Below, piece by piece: positions 35,510-49,200 of a stretch of 57,635 bases of DNA. This DNA is from Phoronis australis (Eukaryota; Phoronida; Phoronidae), in NCBI GenBank assembly GCA_002633005.1, contig NMRA01000079.1, positions 680,859-738,493 on the forward strand, in the 5' to 3' direction. The notes under the pieces were generated by a model. It did not search any database and had not been told where the DNA came from. It worked only from the letters and a program-made list of their open reading frames with translations. Both the position numbers and the translations under genes were made by a program. How positions within the stretch are numbered: position 1 is the stretch's first letter; each line of letters opens with the position of its first letter.

Positions 35510-36193
35510 TGTTTTACAGCTGCGTCTGTGTTAATCGTTTCTGGAATTCTTTACATCATTTCATAAATAAAGTTTTTAATTTACACATTGAGCCATCTAT
35601 GTACCACTTCTTAGTTTGCTTCTTTGGCAATCTAAGTGAAATCTTCAATACTATATACACTCATGCCCAACATTATATTTATACATCAACGAGAGATAGG
35701 TCTCAACCTTGTTTTAATAAGTTTAGATGTATACTTTTTGACGCAGTGAACCTCATTGTATTTAATGCCTCGGATAAAACTTCAGAACAGTAGAGGGTTT
35801 TGCAGGCATTCCTTTAAAATGATTCAAACAATATATGGAGTTATTTTTTTAACCACTTCTGTTGTATTATAAGAAAATTGACCTTTTCATAAATATGCAC
35901 CTACGTAAATGTAAACATAAGTTAATTTAATTAAATCGTGTGAATGTGAGTGTGAATGAGTGTATGAAAGTCCTTCCCCTTCCCGTCCCCACCCCCCCCC
36001 CTTTCATATTATTCTCGGCTAATTATTCGCCCAATCATTAGGAGTAATTTCCAGATACTTATTTGTTTAATTAAGATGATGTATTATACTCTAGTAAGTT
36101 GTAAAGATACGTAGTTGGGGCTACCCAACCCCAGCCGTATCTACCATTCATTAATGATATGCTTTATGGGTAAATAAACGTATTAAAAAAAAA
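35510..36193 (+). mobile_element. 5'-truncated LINE (non-LTR retrotransposon) with target-site duplication
   Basis: A 13-base direct repeat AAGATACTCAATA flanks the element (35497-35509 and 36194-36206). The 3' end is a poly(A) run after GGGTAAATAAACGTATTA. The open frame to the TAG at 35791-35793 matches the far C-terminus of L1/Tx1-like reverse transcriptase proteins in pattern (FWNSL, a CFFG motif, and a YIYTSTRD-type end). About 400 bases of 3' UTR follow, with a C-rich run at 35989-36002. No upstream ORF remains, so it is a dead copy. Confidence 0.8.
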
Positions 36194-36644
36194 AAGATAC
36201 TCAATAAAAATCTATAGCCAGTTTCGACAACCTTTCAAACTGCACGACCGTTAGAAGTTTTCAACAAGACATTTTGTGTTAAAATCATGTTACAGCATTT
36301 TACAAGAGTAAGCGACATAAACTATTTGCTCTACAATTATAAATCAAACATTTACCAACTTACGTAACCCACGAACAACTACTCGTGTATATTTTTCTCT
36401 AATTGTATGTTCGTATATATGCATGTATATTACTATTTTGTTTTGTTTCTAAAATAATTCCTTCTTGCGATGTTTACCTTTTGCCCAGGTATAATGTCAT
36501 TTGTATATCTGAGCAATTATGATATGAATAGTATTTACATGTTCTTCTAAAAATAAATAAAAATGAAAAGTTTACCTCGCAAAGTAATCCAACATCCCGC
36601 TTTTACACACTAGTTTTCTTTTTAATGTTTTTCCGGATTTCCGT

Positions 36645-37250
36645 TAAACCATCAAAATGCCCCGCTTTTTGGCACTCGGCAAAATTGACATAATGTCATA
36701 TGCAATTATGACTTCCCACGCTACATAGCCCTATTTTGCCGTTCAGCTTAAAAGGAGAACATGGTATGTTCATGGGTTCTTGCGGAATCTACAATTTCCT
36801 GGTGCATTAAAAAACAAAAATGTAATCGGGCAAACATTTCACCTTTTCAGTTACTTTTTGACATTCATTGTGGACCCACTTTCCGAATGTATCGCTTTTC
36901 CATCCAGTTGTCCCGATCGTAAGTCTCGCATGTTGTCAACTATGCAACAGGTGATACAAAGAATATTGCGTCTTTGTTAACAAGATTTTTATTCTCCAGA
37001 GTCCAAGTTTCTTTAGTAACACAACAATTGTACAATTAAAATGTGTTCCAATTTCTCTTGTTTACGGTGACGCACAAAACATATATCAGTATCACTGATT
37101 TTTACTTGTGAAGAAATGAGTTTAATTCTAAACGTCTATGTGAAATTCTACACTGCAGCCAGTGTAATAAGCTGTAATCAATACATGTCAAAGCTAGATG
37201 TTTGCCCAATTTTATCCTTCAGAAAACCCTGATCTGCAAATTACAGTTAC
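36645..37250 (+). repeat. Dispersed repeat D5, copy 2
   Basis: Diverged partner of 34560-34935 with the same block order (CCCCGCTTTTTGG, CAGTTGTCCCGA, CTACACTGCAGCCAGTGTAATAAGCTG, ATGTCAAAGCTAG). Confidence 0.55.
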
Positions 37251-39024
37251 ATTCTGGGCGGTGGATCGGTAAAACACGTTTTAAAAAGCCTAGTTAAACG
37301 GCATATGCAATAAAACAAAAGCGAGACTTTGTCAGGAAAAAATTATTAAAGTAAACGTTGTTTGCTATATTTCGCACGATGGCGCTGTGGCGGCCATTTT
37401 CCCTTTTATTGGTTTGCGGAGTCACAGCTCCACCGTTTCTCATAGTGTTGTTTTTTCATTTTATCTGTGAATTGATAATTTCAATGGCTATCATAATTGT
37501 GTCGTTTTGCTTTTCTCTAGGTTTTACTGTTCTCTAGTTATTCGAGATTTACTGAAGATTGGTCTCCGATTAATTGAGTTTTTTGCCGTATCTTCGGCGT
37601 CCCTTAATCAATCAGTCTGAAATTTGGTAAGTGTATATATCGCTACAGTTTTGACGATATTTGAGATTTAATGCTTAAATGACTGTTCTTTTAGTGATTT
37701 GTTTTGTATAGCTGCACTTTGTTAGATCAAAATACATGTATTTGTGCTAGAGATCACATTTTTCGTCTGATGGACACGAAATTTACACAATGTTTACTTA
37801 GTCGATTGCCCGATGGCTTTCCTTCTTGGCGAAGATGACAAGGGTAATAGTTTACATAGACGATTAAAGTCCGAATTTCGTTCGCTTCCTTTAGCTTCGC
37901 ACCCACCCAAGCTGGGTACGGGTATGCTAACAAATAAAGTTACCAGTGTTACGTCAGATGATTCGGAGGTGCATGGTGGTTATTCCATTAAAAGAGTAAT
38001 TAGTGCTATCAGTGCTTAGCTTGACGTCAAGACGGCAAATGCGATTTCGTAAAATCCCAAGTCGCCAAACTGTGGATAGATTACTACATGGGTTGCAGTA
38101 TAGGACTTTCCATACTTACATTAGTTTGTAAATAAACCAATTTCTTCAGAACGAAAATAGTGATCCTGGCACACACACATGTAGTGTATGTTGCCGTAAA
38201 CAATGAAATACAGTTTTACGACTGTTATGCTACTATAGTAAGTGGACTATAGAAAACAGAAATATTCATAACAAGTACAATATACGCTGTGAGCAACACA
38301 ACGTATTGGTTTGGGGTTTTTACCAGAAATGTTTTCATTTTTTGAATTTTATTTCACGGTTATATGTAAGTACGACAGAAAAGATTCATTGCTACGAAAT
38401 CAAATTAACAAAAAGCATCGCAACAACAGGTAAACGTTGCACAGATGATTTAGTATAGAAACAATTGAAAACAATACTCATTTATGCAAACACAAGCATA
38501 CACACGTGGCTACGCAAATACGAGTTGTTTTTCGAAAGTCACCTAAACCCACCTGCTAGTAGGGGCTATAATTTTCATTTATAATTGCAGAACAGACACA
38601 CAGAAATCAAATTTCACTTGTTTCCTAAAAATACAGAAACATGATTCATGATTTTTACACCCAAAATAAACTCCTAGCATGTAGTTTAATAGATTGTCGA
38701 AAATGGTTGTGAGACTGGAGATGAAAAGATATCAGAGGCCAGACAATTCCCGGGATCCGGTCAGGGCCACGGGTCGGTGTGTATAAAGAGTCACCGAAAT
38801 TAATGTAATTGCCGGGTTTGTTGATTAGTTTTGCCGGAAATCGTTGGTTGTCTAGAACCGTAGCTCAAGAGTGTCGCATCATGAACAAAAATGTCAAAAT
38901 GAAAACGAAACTATGGAATTGGGCTTGATTTGACAACTACAACACTTGATATTTGGCCAGTCTCAGAGTCGCAATACATGTACTTTGGTCACATATTGGA
39001 GTTGGTATTTCAGGGCTAGAGTTC
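37251..39024. other. Stretch with one small frame, otherwise empty
   Basis: A 68-codon ATG frame at 37813-38019 has a fairly protein-like composition (starts MAFLLGEDDKGNS) but no recognisable domain, no splice partner and no homologue I know. Nothing else is supported. Confidence 0.35.
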
Positions 39025-39225
39025 TGCAGTGTATTCTCACAGCAAATGCATATACATGTACATACCTAGATCAATTAAAAAATAACTAGGTCAATCAAAA
39101 ACGTTCGCTCGCTGTACGGTGATTGAGAGACGAAGTTGACAAATTGTTCAGTGCCTATGCGGCGTTTTGTAGCAAATGTTTGTTTCACTGAACACCAAAA
39201 CACAAATATAACGAGCATTACGAAT
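39025..39225 (+). repeat. Dispersed repeat D3, copy 2
   Basis: Partner of 24580-24780. Contains GAGACGAAGTTGACAAATTG and ATGCGGCGTTTTGT. Confidence 0.65.
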
Positions 39226-39679
39226 AAAACAAGCGCGATAGATCGTTTCAAATTCCTTGGACGGTGAACAATGAAGCCGTCGGCTTACCGACAAGGAGCA
39301 CGCCAAGTAAAGTGCACCAGTTTTTCAGTAAAAAATATCATTAGGATTGTACGCCACATCAGAAGAGTTCAAAAAGCAGACAGCAGAGACAAGTAAAAGC
39401 TTTTCTGTTGTAGTTCATACAATTATGATCAGTTAGTGTGTTAAAAATCTTTCCCGTGAAATTGCAATTTCATAAGTTCATTGATACGAAGTCGGTACTT
39501 GAATCTGAGTACCTACATAGACAGGCGGTCCTACTTAAAGTGAAGTACACCCATACTTCGACCTGTGTACAGCGGGCCAAAAGAGAGGCCTCGCAAAAAT
39601 GATTGGTTTTAGATAGACCTGAAAAACTGGACGTTATTGGTTTGAATTACATGTATAGACGTGTCCCAACTTAAACATC

Positions 39680-39775
39680 TGAGCACAGTTGCACGAAAGT
39701 TATACGCCTTATAGCAACAATGGCGTCACATTGTCACGCGGAAAGCTTTTGAAGTTTTATGCAACTCAGCCCAGG
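39680..39775 (+). mobile_element. MITE with GAGTTGCATAAA ends, deleted copy
   Basis: Left half as in 28538-28688 (GTTATACGCCTTATAGCAACAATGGCGTC) is joined directly to the right end (AGCTTTTGAAGTTTTATGCAACTC), so the middle ~55 bases are missing. Confidence 0.65.
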
Positions 39776-40834
39776 TTGAGTTCTCTATAAACGGGGTTTT
39801 GTTAATATTATTTGACGTTTTCTGATTAATGTCTTTGCATACATGTATACATGTACGATGGTATGTGAATGCTGAATATGGTGGAAAAAGCAGTCATTTT
39901 GCGTATTTTCGGTAAAATTCTGTTGCATGGGACTGAACTATTTGACTGAAAGCGTGACCCGACTTCCAGTTTATGACTGGGCCTGCGGCGGTCGTACCTT
40001 GAATGAAATACAAGTAGGCCTACGCACTCCAAGCTCGGCGTTCTTTGATGTGCTCCTTTCATTCTTTGCAAATATTGATTTAGCATTTTTTGTCATTATA
40101 AGCACATATCTAAATATTAAGTGACTTCATTAAAATTCTTTTCTTGAAAGGATATATTTATCTTTTCTTGACATTTTAGTATTTTTTGTCAATATTAAGA
40201 ACGTATCTCAACACTTGATTTCATAAGAATTCTGTTCTTGAAAGCGTTTTTGTCTTTTGAATAGTCTAGTACCTTATGTCAATAATTAAGCACATATATG
40301 AACAGTATTTGGTTTTCTTTAGAATTCCATTCCCATAAGGGTGATTGTCTCTTGACTGGGATCGCGACGACAGACCATGATTGAACTTAGCTGAACACAG
40401 TAACTATTCTAAGCATTCATTGATGTGTTTGCAAAGGGCAGTTAAGCATGCCATTAATTCCAGGATCTTTGTTTGAATTCTTTTAAACCGAAATTAAATA
40501 TTTTTTGAAGGAGTGGCTCCGCTCATTGCATGGTTCCCGCGAACTTATTGTTAAGTTGAGCACGTCTACCTTTTACCCTTTACTGTTTATAGGAAACTAA
40601 ATAGTTTTAAGTGCAATCGTCGATCTAGGTACATATTTAGATTAAGGGTGGCCGACTCCACCGACTTGTTCGTTTTCTTGTTGGTTCATTATCCTTCAAA
40701 AACTCTAGCGCTCCTAGCTTTTTGTCCTGGCTCCTAAGATTTGAAAACTCGTGGCGCAGTTGGTGACTTTCCCGTTTTAGTTAAGGTACATGTACAGTAT
40801 ATTCCTGGCCATTCAATCCCTAACTCAACAGAGC

Positions 40835-41225
40835 CGTCCCGGATTGCCTGCGAAACTCGAATCTCACTGTATTTTCCCACAATGCCGCACGCATCCGCCA
40901 GGCAAATGTACTGCTTCTTTTTTGTGCCACTGGAGTTTCACATGTTATTTGTTGGTGTCTGATTCTTTGCAAGTTTTTTCTGTTGCTTTACTCCAAGGAG
41001 GTCGATCAGTGCTGTGCTGTGGGCTCCAACTCCGACGTGAGAAAGTTTGATTTATTTCACTTTTACCCGTGAATGTGTGATCTGAAATTCTTCGCAGGCC
41101 GATATTAATGGGAGACACGCAAATGTGCCTGATTTGCAAAAACGAGGTCACGCGCTTTCTTATCTCCAGAAAAAAGGAGAATTCTTTCGCCGTGTAATCC
41201 GGAACGGGTCTATTCCTTCCAACAA
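40835..41225 (+). repeat. Dispersed repeat D4, copy 2
   Basis: Partner of 8632-9040 in gene B. Shared CGAATCTCACTGTATTT, ACAATGCCGCA and GAGTTTCACA blocks; moderate divergence. Confidence 0.55.
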
Positions 41226-43192
41226 AGAACGCAGCCGATCGGATACAATGGAGGCGGGTTTTCCATGGCTCGGTTTTGCCCGCCTTTTGCCGAACAGCTC
41301 TGACTTCAGTGTGCTTACACCCTGTAATGTGTGGTGAATGTTGAAGGTGGCAAATATACTAATTTCACGAAGTAATTGTGAATCAAATGTATTGCATCTA
41401 GGGAAAGCGGTAGTAATTTAAGGTCTGGAAGTCACCACTGATTCTCGGCTCTGCTAAATGGCGAATTCTTGGCCTTAAAAATTTTCCCAGGTCGCCAAAC
41501 ACAGTCTGAGGTTGCATTCGTTTGACGACCTGCACGTTGCAAAATCGAGTACCAACTATAGTTTTCAAAGTCTCTAAGGCGTTCAGCGACCCTTGTCTGC
41601 TTGCTACCCATCCTGTCTCTGGTGCAGTCTTCAGGTTTAGCGACAATCCAGCTCTGTCCCGAAACTCAGTAACGATAAATCTGCAGGCACTTTTTTCCAA
41701 AGTATTCATTTCGGAGATCGTCATTAGATTGATAAAAAAAAGGAGATCTTCGTTCGAAACTCGCTTTGCCCATCAGAGGGTCAAGTGTATGTTTTTAGTG
41801 ACTATGTGCAAGACAAACATCTTCGGATGATGACCCAAAAATTTCTCAATGTTCGTGTTCTGGGAAAGATTAGTGCGGGGATTAGGGTGAATTTAAATTT
41901 TACTCACAAACCGTGACAGGAAACACTGAAAGGAACCAAAATTCTGAAACTTTTCTAAGTTGGAACTTTTCTTGGGATTCCCCGTCTCATGTGTTCCTCC
42001 AGCTTTCTGTCGAGTTTATATTCACGTGCATTGTTTCCAGGATCGTCAAAAATTACGGATGTGGAAAACGTCTTGTAACATACCAACCTGGGCTGAGTTG
42101 CATAAAGCTTCAAAAGTTATCCGCTGGATAAGATTGATTGTTGCATGACGTCAGGTTCATGGTTCAACAATAACAACGTGACGCGTGATAATGCGACATC
42201 TTTGTTGCTATACGGTGTATAACTTTTATGAAACTGGGTCCTGAAGTTAAACTCAAAGTATGCATTGTGTGTACCTAAGTCCTTTGTTTTTAAACCTTGA
42301 TGACGTATGACGACAAAACACGTCAATATTATTTTCTTCTTGTTCGACGTGCAAGGTTTCTGATTTACATGTATTCTACGAAATTCGAGTGATTCGTAGA
42401 CGATTCTTTGGAAATTATTAGTTACTCCGAAGTGGATAGTGATGCAGACTGAATTTCAAGAAGGTCTAAAGTCTATATCGTCCTACCCCAAACAGCAAAG
42501 TGCGCCAAATGGATTTTGCCAGTCTGAACAACCTTCTAAGAAATTCAATATTCTGGGAAATTTAACGCAGGATGATAAAATTGGGACAACTGATTTGCCT
42601 GCTTTCGGGGTCAGCCACTAAAAACTCGATTGCCCATTGTTCGCAAAGGTCTTTGAAACAACCCCTTAGGCAATGCACCCAGGAACCCCGAACCGCGCCC
42701 TTTGTGAAAGTGTATCCCTTCAATTAATGAAGCTAATGGAATTTTGCCAAATGTAGCCCTAAAAAACTGAATCTTGGTCTTGAGCCTTCTATTCCACTCC
42801 CGGAAATAGAGGAAAACAACTGACGTGTCCATCACGATTTCCCGTCTTTTTCGTAGGTGGTAGGATTTCTTCCATAACTTTTATGTCACCTGAAGAATTA
42901 TGGCGTACTGAGGCATCCTAATAATTTATTCATCATGAAATTCATTTATTTCAGGTCACTCTAAGCGCGTAAAAGAGCAAAAAGTGACCCGTTGTCGTGA
43001 AATGGTGTTGAACCACGAGTACATGTACACAAATTTCTGTTGGCTGCTTCTATGGTGTTTACCTGAAGATTAGCAAAACCTGTTCGCATATGGCGATGCA
43101 TGTTGAAAGGAATGCCAAGTTGGCGATGACCTTCCGAAGTGGGATTAATTGGCGTCCTCCCTCCCCGAAGTTTGCTACATGTATTCCACGTG
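41226..43192. other. Gene-free stretch containing one MITE
   Basis: Apart from the MITE at 42087-42242, nothing is recognised. Frames at 41398-41724 and 41522-41830 overlap each other on opposite strands and lack domain features. Confidence 0.45.
42087..42242 (-). mobile_element. MITE with GAGTTGCATAAA ends, copy 3
   Basis: Full-length copy inverted relative to 28538-28688. The left plus-strand end is CTGAGTTGCATAAAGCTTCA; the right end is ATAACTTTTATGAAACTGGG. The interior retains the GCAACAA-GA-GTCGCATTATCAC block. Confidence 0.75.
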
Positions 43193-45771
43193 CTTTTGTT
43201 TGCTCTCCCACCTGCCCCCTTCTCACCGAAAGCAAACCTGCCGGCTAAGCCTACTAGAAGCCAGACGTAGTTGGAGCACACCGATTAATCCAAACACTTA
43301 AATTGAATTTATAAAAATTCTACCTGTTAAATTGCTCACGTGGTTACCCGAACCGAGAAAATGCCAAGGCCTTGAAAATGTGATAATACTGAGCATTTCT
43401 ATTCCAATCCTATTTGTGAGTCCAAATGACGTCATATCAGTAGCAGATAAGTCATCCCTAAACGTTCGAATATCAGGGCCTTCAAGTATTAGTAGTAACA
43501 ATTATCAGTTTGAATACACAAGTTTACGCATACAAATGAACAAGAATTTCAATGATATATACAAGATTCTAAATGTAAACGAAGATACATGTATGACTTT
43601 TAATATTGATGTACAATACTTGTGTACAATGTCTTGTATATAAAGGTTTATGATTAATACATGTTATACCGATGTGGGGTACATAAAAACAAGATATGAT
43701 TGAGATAAGTTGATGCCGTCAATTTCAGGTGGAACAACAAATCTTACTGAATTGAACATTCTTCATCAAGACTTATTGTGACTACTGGTAAAAAGCGGCC
43801 ATTAAGCAAACAGCTAATTTTCTAGTAAACATTTAACTAAGATTTTTGAGTAAGCAATGTTAATATCGGAGTATTGTTTGTGTGCGTGGGAAACCTCTGA
43901 ACTCTGGTCTTTGTTTACTGTGCAATCAAAGAAATACGTGGGAATGTCTGGAAGGCTACACAGCGACGCAGTGTTGAAGTGTCTCTGAAAGTTGAAATGT
44001 CGCCAGTTATGTAGAACCACATTGACACGTATTTAGCCAAATGAATTCGAAACTAAAGATTTCAACTCAGTAAAATTCTTTTCTGAAAGGAGGAAGTCTG
44101 TAAAATTTGATTTTTGACCTTATACCAACCTGCCATTAATTGGGCGGTGTGACCGTGTGCTTTATTAAAATTTAGAGAAAAAAGTATATTCATAGGACAA
44201 TAGGGGTCAGTCAAGAACATGAATAAAATCTCAAAAACGACGTTACATTTTTCTAAAGAATCCTTTCGTTTCACTTCACGAAAACTTTTATTTTATTTCT
44301 TAAAATCATAAAGGTCGTATTGATATAGTCCCCCGGTAGATTCTCTTGTCGATCCAGTCAAACAGGATTTTATTGAAAAGTTGTTGACGTTGTTTTAAGA
44401 CTACAAAAGTATGTAAATTGACACATGCAGTTTACGAGGAATATCTAATTGTGTTAGATCCTATGAATGCTCCCGTCATGGGTAAAACTGCTTGGTATAA
44501 TCTGACCAATAGTAAACCTGTTCGCCGATTGGTATGTGATAATATCACGGTAGATGTGGGAGCATAAAAGATCACGGAAAAAGTTTCAAGATTGCACGGA
44601 ATTGAGATGACCAGAATTTTTGAGTTGATTAATTAATTCATTTACCTTTTTCAAGAACGCGTTCGCAACATTGATATTCGACTTAGCCGTGGTGAAAGTT
44701 TATATACTGAAATATACAGCTTCGCGCCGATGGTGGGTAAAAATAGCCAAATAAAATCAGACACAAAATTATTGTCATTAAAAATAAAGATTTTCCTTGG
44801 GCAAACTAAAATATTTGCCGATGTTAGAAAAATTGGCGTTCTACCGACATTCTGCTGGTAAAGTTTTAGACCGAACCGGATCCCATGCGTAACAGGCGGA
44901 TTTCGGAGCGATGAAATATATTGTAGCGTCACCTATTGGCCAGTTTATATACCTGATGTTGTGCTCCAACTTGGAATAGAAATCTATTCCAAGTTGACGC
45001 AAGTGATCTTGAGATTAAGCAAGCACTTGCGACATCTAGTGTGCAACTGTTAACTAAAGTTTCGAATGGTCGGTGGACACGAATTCGTTTGTCGTGAGTT
45101 ATTGTTTCTGTTTCAATTATTTTTTTGCCAATTCTGTATGTTATTCTGGTCTTGGTCAATTGTTTCCAAAGGTGATTTGACTGGGATGGTTGGGTTTGTG
45201 ACCGAGGGGCTGAAATGACTGGCAACCTGGGACTTTTGCAATGAAAAGGATTAAGAATAATTAAGAGCTAAGATGTACCGTACCGAGAGGGGTTTTGCAT
45301 TGAACAGTTTGTCATGCCCCGTTGTACCTGCCACCTCACCCCCCGTTTATACACCAGTGCTTGGAGCTCGCTATTTGGTGGAAGTGTTTTCATTTATATC
45401 TCACAATGACATCGCCAATCGCTGCCAGCATGGCCTAAGCATTGATCTGTAATTTTTTCTTAAAATCTTATCTGATTAAGGAAGAAGTTCAGATAACGCT
45501 TGTTGAGTAAAAGTGTTATTTTTGGCAAATACTCATTTCATTTTGAAACGTGCAATTTAATGAATATTAGTTTTTCATTGGTTTGCTGTGTGATGTCATC
45601 AGGTCTATATAGTGATGACAATATGCCAAAAGTTACAGAAAACAACTCTGAAGTTCTGTTGACAGGTTTTGAATGTTCTCATGATAAAGATCATTAGACT
45701 TTTCTGGCCTACGATATTTTTGCCTTTCTCTGTTCAGTACAGACCCACATAACATTACGCCAATGTATGTA
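43193..45771 (+). repeat. Segmental duplication, copy 1 (2.58 kb)
   Basis: Near-identical to 46207-49444 once a 659-base insertion is removed from the second copy; both are then about 2579 bases. Differences are scattered substitutions and short indels. Homology ends at CAATGTATGTA in both. No gene is supported inside. It includes a 13-bp hairpin at about 44971-44998 (AACTTGGAATAGA/TCTATTCCAAGTT). Confidence 0.9.
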
Positions 45772-46206
45772 AAGACAGACAAAAGTGGCCCAGTGAAATA
45801 ATACTGTCTAACCACTTGCTTTGGCACAATAGCTTGCAAACCACTGCCCAGCACTGATTCGCTGTTTGAAACAACCATGTTAGACTGAGTGAGGTAACAT
45901 ATGCATATGCGTCTTTTGCAGGTTGTCGACATCTCTAAATACAGTTGATAACATTTAACAACTGCACTGAAACATGGTGGCACACAGTAATGTTTGATAC
46001 AAATGTTCCCGTGTGAGTGAGGAGACAGAGGTAATGACATATCAACTACTGACAGTAAATCTGGATCCTTGTTCACTTTTCAAAACTCGTGGTATATGTA
46101 TTTGTCACTGGTATTATGCACGTCAACAACATGCTATGAACATTCCCACTAAATAAAATTGGTTCTAACCCCGGTGTTTAAGGTAAACGGCGGGGTATGG
46201 AAAATT
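45772..46206. other. Spacer between the two duplication copies
   Basis: Unique sequence with no gene recognised, ending immediately before the N at 46207. Confidence 0.5.
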
Positions 46207-49200
46207 NTTTTGTTTGCTCCCCCACCCACCCCCTTCTCACCGAAAGCAAACCTGCCTAAGCCTACTATAAGCCAGACGTAGTCGGAGCACACCGATTAAT
46301 CCAAACACTTAAATTGAATTTATAAAAATTTCACCTGCTAAATTGCCCACGTGGTTACTCGAACCGAGAAAATGCCAAGGAGGCACAGAACAGTTCTCAC
46401 TGGGTTTTGCCTAGCAAAACACGCATCACTTGATTTGTAACCTTTTCTTCACTCTGTCAAAAACAGGATGCAAAGAATGGCATGTTTTCAATTATTTCAC
46501 ATAAAAAGCCCAGCAGATGAGCACAGAAACTTTATTCTTTCTTGTATTTTTGACCATTTCATTGCCACTGAAAACCAAGCTAGACTAAGAAAAATAAGGG
46601 CAAAACAAAATGCAAAATCGGCACTTTTCACCCGAAAAACACCACTTCCCTGCCGAGACACGACTAAAACCAACATTAGAGTCTGAAAGCAAATTTCCTA
46701 CCGATTCCGAAAATGTGGTCCAAAAGTACTGTCAACCAACTAGTATTTTGGCAATTCTTGCTTGTTTGAGGGCTACCTAAAATCACAGCCAATTTCTCGG
46801 TCGCTACCCAACAATGCACAATTGCAGCCGGGGGCCGCCATCTTCAAGAATAGTGCAGCTACAGCCAAGAAAGTGGCCTTTTTTATTCACAGCATGTTCA
46901 CAAATACAAACAAACCACATTCACCGAGCCTACGTGCAATGCCCACCTACAAAATGTCCCCAAACTTGGCCTACCCCAAAATTTCTATATTTTGGCAGTG
47001 CAAATTGGCCGCGGCCGTAGCCTAACTATTCAGTGCCACCCAAGGCCTTGAAAATTGATAAGGCTGTCCATTTCTATTCCAGTCTTATTTGTGAGTCCAA
47101 ATGACGTCGTATCAGTAGCAGATAAGTCATCCCTAAACGTTCGAATAGCAGGGCCTTCAAGTATTAGTAGAAACATTTATCAGTTTGAATACACAAGTTT
47201 ACACATACAAATGAACAAGAATTTCAATGATATATACAAGGTTCAAAATGTAAAAGTAGATACCTATATGACTTTTAATATTGATGTACAATACTTGTGT
47301 ACAATGTCTTGTATATAAAGATTTATGATTAATACATGTTATACACCGATGTGGGGTACATAAAAACAAGATATGATTGAGGAAAGTTCATGCCGTCAAT
47401 TTCAGGTGGAACAACAAATCTTACTGAATTGAACATTCTTCATCAAGACTTATTGTCACTATTGGTAAAAAGCGGCCATTAAGCAAACAGCTAGTTTTCT
47501 AGAAAACATTTAACTAAGATTTTTGAGTAAGCAATGTTAATATCGGAGTATTGTTTGTGTGCGTAGGAAACCTCTGAACTCTGGTCTTTGTTTACTGTGC
47601 AATCAAAGAAATACGTGGGAATGTCTGGAAGGCTCCACAGCGACGCAGTGTTGAAGTGTCTCTGAAAGTTGGAATGGCGCCAGTTATGTAGAACCACATT
47701 GACACGTATTTAGCCAAATGAATTCGAAACTAAAGATTTCAACTCAGTAAAACTCTTTTCTGAAAGGAGGAAGTCTGTAAAATTTGATTTTTGACCTTAT
47801 ACCAACCTGCCATTAATTGGGCGATGTGACCCTGTGCTTTATTAAAATTTAGAGAAAAAGTATATTCATAGGACAATAGGGGTCAGTCAAGAACATGAAT
47901 AAAAACTCAAAAACGACGTTACATTTTTCTGAAGAATCCTTTCGTTTCACTTCACGAAAATTTTGATTTTATTTCTTAAAATCATAAAGGTCGTATTGAT
48001 ATAGTCCCCCGGTAGATTCTCTTCATTGTCGATCCAGTCAAACAGGATTTTATTGAAAAGTTGTTGACGTTGTTTTAAGACTACAAAAGTATGTGAATTG
48101 ACACATGCAGTTTACGAGGAATATCTAAATTTGTTAGATCCTATGAATGCTCCCGTCATGGGTAAAACTGCTTGGTATAATCTGACTAATAGTAAACCTG
48201 TTCGCCGATTGGTATGACGTGATAATATCACGGTAGATGTGAGAGCATAAAAGATCACGAAAAAAGTTTCAAGATTGCACGGAATTGAGATGACCAGAAT
48301 TTTTGAGTTGATTAATTAATTTCTTTACCTTTTGAACGCGTTCGCAACATTGATATTCGACTTAGCCGTGGTGAAAGTTTTATATACTGAAATATACAGC
48401 TTCGCGCCGATGGTGGGTAAAAATAGCCAAATAAAATCAGACACAAAATTAGTGTCATTAAAATAAAGATTTTCCTTGGGCAAACAAAAATATTTGCCGA
48501 TGTTAGAAAAATTGGCGTTCTACCGACATTCTGCTGGTAAAGTTTTAGACCCAACCGGATCCCATGCGTAACAGGCGGATTTCGGAGCGATGAAATATAT
48601 TGTAGCGTCACCTATTGGCCAGTTTATATACCTGATGTTGTGCTCCAACTTGGAATCGTGATAGATTTCTATTCCAAGTTGACGCAAGTGATCTTGAGAT
48701 GAAGCAAGCACTTGCGACATCTAGTGTGCAACTGTTAACTAAAGTTTCGATTGGTGGACACGAATTCGTTTGTCGTAAGTTATTGTTTCTGTTTTAATTA
48801 TTTTTATCGCCCATTCTGTATGTTATTCTGGTCTTGGTCAATTGTTTCCAAAGGTGGATTGACTGGGATGGTTGGGTTTGTGACCGAGGGGCTGAAATGT
48901 CTGGCAACCTGGGACTTCTGCAATGAAAAGGATTAAGAATAATTAAGAGCTAGGATGTACCGTACCGAGAGGGGTTTTGCATTGAACAGTTTGTCATGCC
49001 CCGTTGTACATGCCACCTCACCCCCCGTTTACACGCCAGTGCTTGGAGCTCACAATTTGGTGGAAGTGTTTTCATTTACATCTCACAATGACATCGCCAA
49101 TCGCTGCCAGCATGGCCTACTGAGCAGGGATCTGTAAAATTTTTCTTAAAATCTTATCTGATTAAGGAAGAAGTTCAGATAACGCTTGTTGAGTAAAAGT

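Noticed and set aside
37813-38019. 68-codon ATG frame
   Set aside because: No domain, no exon partners and no copy elsewhere in the window; kept only as a note in the stretch description.
43814-47697. 68-codon minus-strand frames present in both duplication copies (43814-44020, 47491-47697)
   Set aside because: Of the few base differences between the copies nearly all change the amino acid, so there is no sign of purifying selection; conservation only reflects the recent duplication.
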